Below are positions 43,787 through 51,707 of a stretch of 64,000 nt of DNA, piece after piece. Numbering within the stretch: position 1 is the first letter of the stretch; every line of letters begins with the position of its first letter. The notes under the pieces were generated by a model, which was not told the origin of the DNA, made no database searches, and saw nothing but the letters and a program-made list of their open reading frames with translations. Origin of the DNA: JBBQZU01 sp041749535 (GTDB lineage: Bacteria > Bacteroidota > Bacteroidia > Flavobacteriales_D > Cryomorphaceae); NCBI GenBank assembly GCA_041749535.1, contig JBGTBE010000028.1, positions 30,124 to 94,123 on the forward strand, given 5' to 3'. Both the position numbers and the translations under genes were made by a program.

Positions 43787-45253
43787 CTATTGATACCACT
43801 TTTGACTTGTAATCATCAGTGCTTCCTGAACGGTGATTCGCTCTCCGTCATTGTATGCAGTTACAAAGGGTCCTTTGAATTTATTGTACTTTGATGTAAT
43901 TCGCTCCCGGTCGTCGCGGGCAGCCTTGTACACTTGGTGATAACCCGTGGTGTATTTGTACATCCCTGAATGAGACTCGAGTGAAAACTTCTCACTGAAA
44001 GTATAGAGCTTTGCAAATATCTCATTGTTGAGGTTATTCTGGCCAGCTGCAAGTTGTACCTTAAAGTACACCCCTTTTTCGGGTTTTGGCACGTCCACGA
44101 TATTCCCATCGTTGAAGCTCTTTTGGGGTACAGAAGGTGTTGTGGTAGTTGCAGGTTTTGGAGCCTTTTTTACAACGGGTTTTACAACAGGTTTTACATC
44201 TTCAGCGGGCGCTGTAATTGGCAGCTGTGTTTTTTCGGGGGTAGGGAGTGGTTCAGGTTTATTCTCAACGGCTTCTGGAAGGGTGGCAGAGGTTGCTTGC
44301 GCTGCCACGACAGGGATTTGGGGCTCTGCTGTTTTTTCAACTTCGGGGCCTGCTTCAGGCTTAGTTTCATGCAATGCGACAAGGTTTTCGTCCTTTACAG
44401 AAACTGATGATGGAAAATTCTTTGGAGCACCATTTTCAATAACAAGTGATGCCGTTTCTTCATTTTTTAGGTAGGAGAAACTTCCTTTAAGCGATGGCTG
44501 GGTGCCATCCATTGCTATAACTGGCAGCAACTTGTAAGAAACGGTTACCCTATCTTGATCTGGAAAATCGTACCACACATATTTCAATACCTGGTCCTCA
44601 ACTGTGAAAACCGCCGAGCTAGATTTGAGGTCGATGACGGTGTAACCGGTCGGAAATTCTTCTTCCACTTTTGCAAATCCATACAGGGCTTTTCTATCTA
44701 TAACTACATCAACCCTCCATTGATTGATGCCGGTATTGGTAACGGTTCTTCCCACTGCCGCCTCAGCTGAATTGTTTTGTGATTTGGCATCAAAAGATTC
44801 TTTTTCATCTACTGCAACTTCACCACCTTCGCCAACTGAAATGGCATGTGACGGAATATCCACATTCTTACGCTCATTCTCATAGATATATGAAAACCTC
44901 GTGGCCACATTGTAGCTGCCAGAGGCTTTTGCACTGGCAATGATTCGCATTTTCAAGGTTATCTTTTTTGATTGGGGTATAGACATCCAGATAAACTTAG
45001 CCGCTTGATTGTTAAAGGTGAACGATGCCCCGGCAGCATCTACAGCTTCGGCTGTGATGCCCTCATCCAGATTGAACTGAAGCTTTGCGAAGCCCGTCAC
45101 ATCCGATTTATCCAACTCTATTGTGACAAGCTGCTCAGCTCCCGGTTTTAGTGAAGCAGGTATGTTGTGTTTGATCTCTACTTCGCTCTTCTGAAAAAAG
45201 CTTATTAGGACAATAAAAACCAAATTGAAACTGAGAACGATAGATTTTGTCAT
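43787..45253 (-). CDS. Envelope protein with repeated beta domains and C-terminal SPOR-like module
   Basis: The 488-residue product begins MTKSIVLSFNLVFIVLISFF, a signal peptide or anchor. Two beta-sandwich units of about 100 residues follow, with paralogous segments (GFAKLQFNLDEGITAEAVDA and GFAKVEEEFPTGYTVIDLKS). A Pro/Ala/Glu/Lys-rich linker of about 80 residues comes next. The last 95 residues form a SPOR-like module, from VYFKVQLAAG to PFVTAYNDGERITVQEA. The linker resembles periplasm-spanning regions. I start at 45253; an in-frame ATG 42 bases upstream lacks support. The same C-terminal module occurs twice in the next leftward gene. No function is known to me. Confidence 0.7.
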   Translation of the reverse strand: MTKSIVLSFNLVFIVLISFFQKSEVEIKHNIPASLKPGAEQLVTIELDKSDVTGFAKLQFNLDEGITAEAVDAAGASFTFNNQAAKFIWMSIPQSKKITLKMRIIASAKASGSYNVATRFSYIYENERKNVDIPSHAISVGEGGEVAVDEKESFDAKSQNNSAEAAVGRTVTNTGINQWRVDVVIDRKALYGFAKVEEEFPTGYTVIDLKSSSAVFTVEDQVLKYVWYDFPDQDRVTVSYKLLPVIAMDGTQPSLKGSFSYLKNEETASLVIENGAPKNFPSSVSVKDENLVALHETKPEAGPEVEKTAEPQIPVVAAQATSATLPEAVENKPEPLPTPEKTQLPITAPAEDVKPVVKPVVKKAPKPATTTTPSVPQKSFNDGNIVDVPKPEKGVYFKVQLAAGQNNLNNEIFAKLYTFSEKFSLESHSGMYKYTTGYHQVYKAARDDRERITSKYNKFKGPFVTAYNDGERITVQEALMITSQKWYQ

Positions 45254-45282
45254 GCCTGTAAGCTTGCTGAAGGTTATACTAG

Positions 45283-45290
45283 CAAATCTA
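45283..45290 (-). promoter_or_regulatory. Candidate -7 box for the leftward SPOR-module gene
   Basis: On the minus strand TAGATTTG matches TAnnTTTG, 29 bases upstream of the ATG at 45253. No TTG is found at the expected distance. It lies in a 154-base gap that separates this gene from the LOG gene. Confidence 0.42.
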
Positions 45291-45407
45291 GCCAATAGCC
45301 TTCGCCTTGCTCATCAGGTCATTCTATTTTGCCAACAGAAAAATGTTGACAATGAGAAATATTAAAACTCACTTCATATAACTTTTATCTATCAAGAGCT
45401 GAGTGTA

Positions 45408-46121
45408 TTAGAAGTTTGGTTTCATCACGTACTTGCTGTAAAATCTGTCTATGTGTTCCACAGCTTCTTCTGGTGTATCTACCAGCCTAAATAAATCCAG
45501 ATCTTCAGGGCTTATGGTCTTGTATTTATCCAAGAGCGTTTCCTTTATCCAGTCCATGAGACCCTTCCAAAATTCAGATCCGAACAATATAATTGGAAAC
45601 CTGCCGATTTTCCCTGTTTGTATCAAGGTCATTGCTTCAAAAAGTTCATCGAGCGTTCCAAGACCTCCGGGCATCACTATAAATCCTTGAGAGTATTTTA
45701 CAAACATCACTTTCCTGACAAAAAAATAGTCAAATTCAATAAGCTTGTCTGGGTCTATGTAAGGGTTGCCTTTCTGCTCAAAAGGAAGGTCAATATTGAG
45801 ACCCACGCTCACACCACCCCCCCGGTGCGCACCCCTGTTGCCTGCTTCCATTATTCCGGGACCACCGCCTGTAATTACTCCATAACCACCTTGACTAAGC
45901 CGAAAAGCTATTTCTTCTGCAGCAATATAGGGTGTGTCCACTTCGGTCATTCTAGCTGAGCCAAATATGGTTACACAGGGTTTTATTCTCGACATTTTTT
46001 CAAAACCTTCAACAAATTCAGACATTATTTTGAAAATTGCCCAACTGTCGTTTGTTTTGGTTTCGTTCCAGCTGCGCGGTTTGAATGCGCGTTTGATTCT
46101 TTGTTCGTCATGCATGTTCAT
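45408..46121 (-). CDS. LOG-family nucleotide 5'-monophosphate phosphoribohydrolase
   Basis: The 237-residue protein is a LOG-type Rossmann protein (TIGR00730 group). ITIFGSARM-like strand VTIFGSARM is near residue 48-56, GYGVITGGGPGIMEAGNRGAH is near residue 73-93, and VMPGGLGTLDELFEAMTLIQTG is near residue 148-169, with the PGGxGTxxE signature. These enzymes cleave AMP or cytokinin-type nucleotides to base and ribose-5-phosphate in the cytoplasm. It follows uvrA after 16 bases and probably ends the leftward run. Both ATGs at 46121 and 46115 are possible starts. Confidence 0.88.
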   Translation of the reverse strand: MNMHDEQRIKRAFKPRSWNETKTNDSWAIFKIMSEFVEGFEKMSRIKPCVTIFGSARMTEVDTPYIAAEEIAFRLSQGGYGVITGGGPGIMEAGNRGAHRGGGVSVGLNIDLPFEQKGNPYIDPDKLIEFDYFFVRKVMFVKYSQGFIVMPGGLGTLDELFEAMTLIQTGKIGRFPIILFGSEFWKGLMDWIKETLLDKYKTISPEDLDLFRLVDTPEEAVEHIDRFYSKYVMKPNF

Positions 46122-46137
46122 GGGGAGTGCAATTCGT

Positions 46138-48972
46138 TTATTGGAGTTCTTCTTTCAGGTATTTTGCTGTATATCCTTTCCCTGCTTTTACTATTGATTC
46201 TGGGGTGCCTGTCGCTACTATATAACCGCCACCATCGCCACCCTCAGGCCCAATGTCAATGATGTGGTCAGCTACTTTTATGATATCCAGGTTATGTTCA
46301 ATCACAAGTACGGTATTGCCATTGTCGGCGAGTTTGTTCAGCACTTCGATAAGCATTCTCACATCATCAAAATGCAAACCCGTTGTTGGTTCATCAAGAA
46401 TATAAAATGTGCTTCCAGTATCCCTTTTGGAAAGTTCGGTTGCAAGTTTTACCCTCTGTGCTTCTCCTCCACTCAATGTAGTGCTTTGCTGACCCAAGGT
46501 TAGATAACCAAGTCCTACTTCATTCAGCGTTTTCAATTTTAAAGAGATGCGCGGATGTTCCTGAAAGAAATCCGTTGCTTCACTTATCGTGAGATCCAAA
46601 ATGGCTCCAATGGACTTGCCTTTGTATCTTACTTCAAGGGTTTCGCGGTTGTATCTTCTTCCTTCGCAGGTTTCGCATTGTACGTAAACATCTGGCAGGA
46701 AGTTCATTTCTATCACCTTAATACCTGCTCCTCTGCAAGTTTCGCAGCGACCACCTGATGTGTTGAATGAAAATCTACCTGCTTGATATCCCCTTATTTT
46801 TGCTTCTGGCAAACCGGCGAACAAGTTTCGGATATCAGTGAATACACCCGTGTAGGTGGAGGGATTGCTGCGCGGCGAGCGGCCTATGGGCGATTGGTCT
46901 ATCTCAATGACTTTGTCTAAATGCTCCAACCCCTTTACTCTATGATAATCCAATGGTTTGGTCACACCATTGAAAATGTGGTTGTTCAGTATAGGGTACA
47001 ATGTTTGGTTTACCAACGTGGATTTGCCACTACCCGAAACTCCGGTGATGCAGATGAATTTTCCAAGCGGAAAATCAACTGTGATAGATTTCAAATTATT
47101 TCCCGAAGCCTTTTCTATCGTAAGTTTTTTACCATTCCCACTCCTGCGTTTTTTGGGAACAGCGATCTCTAAATTTCCATTTAAGTATGAAGATGTAAGC
47201 GAATCAGATTCCATAATATGGCTCCCTGTGCCTTGTGCTACGATATGTCCACCGTGAATACCTGCCCTTGGACCAATGTCTATCACATGGTCAGCAGCGA
47301 GAATCATATCTTTATCGTGTTCTACTACGATCACGGAATTTCCGATGTCGCGCAGGGCCTTAAGTGATTCAATAAGCTTGTTGTTGTCACGTTGGTGCAG
47401 TCCTATGCTGGGTTCATCAAGTATGTACAATACGCCTACCAGCTGTGAGCCTATTTGCGTGGCAAGCCGTATTCGCTGTGCCTCCCCTCCTGAGAGGGTC
47501 TTCGCGCTTCTGTTTAGGGAGAGGTAATTGAGACCCACATTTCGCAAAAAACCAGACCTGCTGCTTATTTCTTTGATAACATCCGAGGCAATTCTTTGCT
47601 GTTTCGCATCCAGCTTTTCGTGAAGCGCATTGATCCACTTATCAAATGAATCAATACCCATTGCTGACACTTCGGCTATATTTAACTCGTCGAGTCTAAA
47701 GAACAACGCTTCTTCTCTTAGACGGGTACCCTTGCAATCTGGACAGGTAACCTGATTCATAAAGCTCTTCACCCACCTTTGGATGGGCGCTGATGCGTTT
47801 TCATCACCTTGTCTTTGCAGGAAGGTTACTATTCCTTCGAACTCAGAAGTGTATTCAGAATTACCCGATCCATCTGATACTTTGATGGTTTCGGTGGTGC
47901 CGTATAGAATCTTTTCGATGAGGTCATCATCTATTTCACTGATCGCTGTGCCCAGGTCAAAATTGTATTTGGAGAGCAACGCTTCAATTTGTTTAAATAT
48001 CAAGTTGGCTTTGTAAGGCCCCAGTGGAGCAATCCCACCCTTTCGAATGCTCTTTTTATCGTCTGGTATAATCTTGGATCTATCTACTTCACTTACAGAG
48101 CCTAGACCGTTACAACGGTGACATACTCCGTAGGGTGAGTTGAATGAAAATAAATTGGGCTCAGGCTCAGGGTAAGAAATACCGGTGGTTGGACACATTA
48201 GATTTCTGCTCAGGTGGCGCACATTGTCTGTATCATGTTCGATCACCATCAAGGATCCCTTTCCCAAATCAAGCGCTGTATTCACTGTTTGACGCAGACG
48301 TGTAAGAGATTCATTTCCAACTTCCAACCTATCAACTACTACTTCTATATCGTGTATTTTGTAACGATCAAGCTTCAATTGTGGTTTTATTTCTACAATC
48401 TCTCCATCGATTCGTGCTCTGAGAAATCCCTGTCGCAATATTTGTTCAAAAAGCTCCCTGTAATGGCCTTTACGACCTCGTACGAGAGGGGCGAGAACAT
48501 TTATCTTCTTGCTATTGAAATTCTGTAGAATGAGGGTTACTATTTGGTCTTCACTGTACTGAACCATTTTTTCACCAGTATTGTACGAGTATGCATCAGC
48601 CACGCGCGCATACAGCAATCTCAGGAAGTCATAAATTTCAGTAATGGTTCCAACGGTAGAGCGTGGATTGCGGCTAATGGTTTTTTGCTCAATACTGATT
48701 ACAGGGCTTAGCCCTGAAATTTTATCTACATCAGGGCGCTCCATTCCACCGAGAAATTGCCTCGCATAGGCTGAGAAAGTCTCGATATACCTCCGCTGAC
48801 CTTCGGCATAGATGGTATCAAATGCAAGTGATGACTTCCCACTTCCACTCAATCCCGTTATAACCACCAATTGGTTGCGTGGAATTTTTACATCTATATT
48901 CTTTAGATTGTGCACTCTTGCACCGTATACATCAAGTGTATCGGTTTGGTCATTGTGTTGGGTGTCCGTCAC
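46138..48972 (-). CDS. uvrA: Excinuclease ABC subunit A
   Basis: The 944-residue protein is a full-length UvrA, the damage-recognition ATPase of nucleotide excision repair. It has two ABC modules: Walker A GLSGSGKSSLAFDTIY near residue 38-53 and GVSGSGKSTLVNQTL in the second half. Both have signature motifs LSGGEAQRIRLA and LSGGEAQRVKLA. Zinc-site cysteines appear in CHRCNGLGS and in the CETCRGAG/CETCEG pair. The start is GTG at 48972; no ATG precedes YGARVHNLKNIDV. It is eight bases downstream of the lytic transglycosylase gene. Its place in an envelope operon looks incidental. Confidence 0.96.
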   Translation of the reverse strand: MTDTQHNDQTDTLDVYGARVHNLKNIDVKIPRNQLVVITGLSGSGKSSLAFDTIYAEGQRRYIETFSAYARQFLGGMERPDVDKISGLSPVISIEQKTISRNPRSTVGTITEIYDFLRLLYARVADAYSYNTGEKMVQYSEDQIVTLILQNFNSKKINVLAPLVRGRKGHYRELFEQILRQGFLRARIDGEIVEIKPQLKLDRYKIHDIEVVVDRLEVGNESLTRLRQTVNTALDLGKGSLMVIEHDTDNVRHLSRNLMCPTTGISYPEPEPNLFSFNSPYGVCHRCNGLGSVSEVDRSKIIPDDKKSIRKGGIAPLGPYKANLIFKQIEALLSKYNFDLGTAISEIDDDLIEKILYGTTETIKVSDGSGNSEYTSEFEGIVTFLQRQGDENASAPIQRWVKSFMNQVTCPDCKGTRLREEALFFRLDELNIAEVSAMGIDSFDKWINALHEKLDAKQQRIASDVIKEISSRSGFLRNVGLNYLSLNRSAKTLSGGEAQRIRLATQIGSQLVGVLYILDEPSIGLHQRDNNKLIESLKALRDIGNSVIVVEHDKDMILAADHVIDIGPRAGIHGGHIVAQGTGSHIMESDSLTSSYLNGNLEIAVPKKRRSGNGKKLTIEKASGNNLKSITVDFPLGKFICITGVSGSGKSTLVNQTLYPILNNHIFNGVTKPLDYHRVKGLEHLDKVIEIDQSPIGRSPRSNPSTYTGVFTDIRNLFAGLPEAKIRGYQAGRFSFNTSGGRCETCRGAGIKVIEMNFLPDVYVQCETCEGRRYNRETLEVRYKGKSIGAILDLTISEATDFFQEHPRISLKLKTLNEVGLGYLTLGQQSTTLSGGEAQRVKLATELSKRDTGSTFYILDEPTTGLHFDDVRMLIEVLNKLADNGNTVLVIEHNLDIIKVADHIIDIGPEGGDGGGYIVATGTPESIVKAGKGYTAKYLKEELQ

Positions 48973-48980
48973 GTGAGCAG

Positions 48981-50000
48981 TTAAAGGGAGTCTGTACTTA
49001 AAGTATCAGAAAGGCCAAATTGTTCAGGATTCAATTCTACAGGAAGTTCTCCGAATGCATCATCAGAGGGTAATTTAATTGCGTACTTCTTCTTATTCGG
49101 ATTCGGGAGAAAGCTATCTCTCAACCAGGGATTAAGAATCTTGAGCACTTTGTAGTTGGTACCATGATCGATGGCAAACTGAGCGAGGTCTTTGATCTCA
49201 TCTTCTACAACTACTTCGTATGTTTTGTAAACTGGATAAAGGTCTTTGGGCCGGAAATGAAAACCATAAACTCCTGGCTTGCTCAGAATTTCTTTTGCAG
49301 CGAGTATTCTAAAAATATACCGTGAAGTTTCATCTGAAAGCAAGAGGTCATAGTAGTAAGTTGATTTTTGTCTATTCGACTGTTTCTGCAATCCATTGAT
49401 TCCCATGTTATAAGATGCCGCTGACATACTCCAGCTGCCGTATTGATTGTAGGCAGCTTTGAGGTACCTACAGGCGGCTTCGGTAGATTTCTCTACGTGG
49501 TACCGTTCGTCAACTTCACCGTTTACCTCAAGGCCAAACTGAATGCCCGTTTCTTTGAGTAACTGCCAGTAGCCTGTAGCACCTGCTGGAGACACTGCAT
49601 TGGTAAGGCCACTTTCTATGACTGCCAGGTATTTGAAATCGTCCGGTACGCCATTTCTCTCGAGGATAGGTTCTATGATAGGGAACCATCTGTTAGCCCG
49701 TTTATGAAACAAAAGAGATTGGGACTGCCAGTAGGTGTTCACGAGAAGCTCCCTGTCCAACCTTTCTCTTACATCCAATACTTCCAGCGGAACCCGCTCT
49801 TCGGCAAATGAAATTTCTGTGGGCGTATTGAGGGAGAAGACCTTGTAATTGGAGTTGAAATATCGCTGATACCCAAGATCAAGGCTAGCATCGCTTTCAG
49901 TTTTGAACGAATAGCCTATCCATCCTAGAAATAGCAATGCCATAAGCACGAAGCTTACGATGAATTTTTTGTAGAAACTATCAAATTGTTGATGAAGCAT
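48981..50000 (-). CDS. Lytic transglycosylase (GH23/MltD-like)
   Basis: The 339-residue protein has a single N-terminal membrane anchor at about residue 14-29. A GH23 domain follows, with AVIESGLTNAVSPAGATGYWQL near residue 126-147 carrying the catalytic Glu in ESGL. AASYNMGINGLQ near residue 200-211 completes the slt signature. The C-terminal 90 residues, with YEVVVEDEIKDLAQFAIDHG and LKILNPWLRD, resemble a LysM-like binding segment. It should cleave peptidoglycan glycan strands in the periplasm. It sits 21 bases downstream of the WecA-like gene. Confidence 0.86.
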   Translation of the reverse strand: MLHQQFDSFYKKFIVSFVLMALLFLGWIGYSFKTESDASLDLGYQRYFNSNYKVFSLNTPTEISFAEERVPLEVLDVRERLDRELLVNTYWQSQSLLFHKRANRWFPIIEPILERNGVPDDFKYLAVIESGLTNAVSPAGATGYWQLLKETGIQFGLEVNGEVDERYHVEKSTEAACRYLKAAYNQYGSWSMSAASYNMGINGLQKQSNRQKSTYYYDLLLSDETSRYIFRILAAKEILSKPGVYGFHFRPKDLYPVYKTYEVVVEDEIKDLAQFAIDHGTNYKVLKILNPWLRDSFLPNPNKKKYAIKLPSDDAFGELPVELNPEQFGLSDTLSTDSL

Positions 50001-50021
50001 AGGGGGATGTTATGTTATAGC

Positions 50022-51155
50022 TTACGTGGTTTTCACCTTCACGGTTTGCCCTTTTTTCGATTTCTTTTTCAAGTTAATATTCCACTTGTCTTTATTTTTT
50101 TCGGTGATCAGGAAAAAGGTCAAGAGAACTGCAAAAAAGAAAGTAATGTAAAGCGCAATGATTCCGAGATCATCTTGACCTATACTGACAATCAATAATA
50201 TATACGTGCAAAGCGTTACCAATGCAATTGTGCAAAATACCAGTGCAACCTGTCGGTCACTCAATCCGCTGTATGACAGATTGTGCGTAGTATGATCCTT
50301 TCCACCTACAAATGGTGACTGTCCGCGCCGCAACCTATTGATGGTAACGATGGTTGTGTCAGCAATAGGCAGTATGAAAAGTGTGAGCAATGCAGCAGCT
50401 CCGAGCCAATTGCCATTTTCGGAAATCTGCGTTTCTACATTCCAACAATAGTGCACACCTACATAGGCTAGAATTACGCCCAAAAATTGACTTCCTGTGT
50501 CGCCCATGTATATGCTGCTGGGGTTCCAATTGTAGAATAAAAATCCCACTACCGAAGCCAATACACCCAATAATATGAGCATGTCTACACCGGGGAACAC
50601 GCCAACTATGACATGCGCACATATGGCTCCAATGAGAATAAATGAAGTAACAGAAGCAGCAATGCCATCCATATTGTCCAGCATATTAATGGAATTCATA
50701 ATGCCAATGGTCCAGATAATGGTGAGAAATGTATTCAGAAAATCAGATTCAAAAACATCAATGAAACTTCCACCTATCACCAATATTGTACCACATATTA
50801 TCTGAATTGAAAGCTTCAGAAGAGGTTTAGTATTGTACGCATCATCCGTAAGTCCCATCAAGAACCCAACTGTTGCTGCGGCAATTAAAGCTACGATACG
50901 TTGGTTTTGAAATACTTCATTCGGATCGAATAAGAATGAATACACACCAAGGCTGATAAGAAAAATAATAAAGAAGGTAAGTCCGCCAATCGCAGGCTTC
51001 GTATCAGCGCTCCATCTAACCAGAGATCCAGGTTGATTCTTTGTGCCCAGTGTTTTTACAAATCTTAGCAATATGCTCGTTATAAGCAGCGAAAACGCCA
51101 CCATTGCAAAAAAATAAAAACTGTGGAGAATGGTATTGTATAACTCCGGCGACAT
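50022..51155 (-). CDS. WecA/TagO-like undecaprenyl-phosphate sugar-1-phosphate transferase
   Basis: The 377-residue polytopic membrane protein (about ten spans) belongs to the MraY/WecA family. Marks are GGLTFFIIFLISLG near residue 53-66, DDAYNTKPLLKLS near residue 103-115, NMLDNMDGIAASVTSF near residue 156-171 with the catalytic Asp pair, and GDTGSQFLG near residue 217-225. The basic tail NLKKKSKKGQTVKVK is cytoplasmic. It would start repeat-unit assembly by placing a HexNAc-1-phosphate on undecaprenyl phosphate. It starts three bases after rfbC. It supplies the only visible initiating step for the region 1 glycan. Confidence 0.88.
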   Translation of the reverse strand: MSPELYNTILHSFYFFAMVAFSLLITSILLRFVKTLGTKNQPGSLVRWSADTKPAIGGLTFFIIFLISLGVYSFLFDPNEVFQNQRIVALIAAATVGFLMGLTDDAYNTKPLLKLSIQIICGTILVIGGSFIDVFESDFLNTFLTIIWTIGIMNSINMLDNMDGIAASVTSFILIGAICAHVIVGVFPGVDMLILLGVLASVVGFLFYNWNPSSIYMGDTGSQFLGVILAYVGVHYCWNVETQISENGNWLGAAALLTLFILPIADTTIVTINRLRRGQSPFVGGKDHTTHNLSYSGLSDRQVALVFCTIALVTLCTYILLIVSIGQDDLGIIALYITFFFAVLLTFFLITEKNKDKWNINLKKKSKKGQTVKVKTT

Positions 51156-51158
51156 AAG

Positions 51159-51707
51159 CTAGAAATGAGACTTAAAAGAAACCCAAGATACGCATTCTGT
51201 CTGGTCTTTTTCAGAGACTATCGGGTTTTTTATGCCCCATTCTATATTGATAACCGGATCGTTCCATCGAATACATCCTTCACTGGCTTTGTTGTAGTAG
51301 CCCGTACATTTGTACGCAAAGATTGAGTTGTCTTCTAGCACGCCAAAACCATGCGCAAATCCAGGTGGAATATACAGTTGGTGCTTGTTTTCTGAACTCA
51401 GAATTGTCGCGTAGTATTCTCCGTAAGTAGGGGAGGCTGTCCTTAAATCAACTGCCACATCAATAACAGAACCTTGCACTACCCTTACCAGCTTACCCTG
51501 AGCGTGTGGTGAATTCTGATAATGCAGGCCTCTCACCACACCTTTCATAGATTTTGATTCATTGTCCTGAACAAACTCCAGGTCAATATTTGTGTGCTGC
51601 TTGAATTTCATACTGTGAAAACTCTCCATGAAATAGCCCCGCTCATCTTGAAATACAGTAGGTTTGATAAGCAGCAGGCCTTCGATATTTGTGGTTTCGA
51701 TCGTCAT
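51159..51707 (-). CDS. rfbC: dTDP-4-dehydrorhamnose 3,5-epimerase
   Basis: The 182-residue cupin has GVVRGLHYQNSPHAQGKLVRV near residue 57-77, with the catalytic His in GLHYQ, then VIDVAVDLR near residue 82-90 and IPPGFAHGFGVL near residue 115-126. The length is normal for RfbC. The ATG at 51707 overlaps the kinase stop by one base; a TTG one codon upstream is the alternative. It should epimerise dTDP-4-keto-6-deoxyglucose towards L-rhamnose. The other three dTDP-rhamnose genes (rfbA, rfbB, rfbD) are not in the window. Confidence 0.9.
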   Translation of the reverse strand: MTIETTNIEGLLLIKPTVFQDERGYFMESFHSMKFKQHTNIDLEFVQDNESKSMKGVVRGLHYQNSPHAQGKLVRVVQGSVIDVAVDLRTASPTYGEYYATILSSENKHQLYIPPGFAHGFGVLEDNSIFAYKCTGYYNKASEGCIRWNDPVINIEWGIKNPIVSEKDQTECVSWVSFKSHF

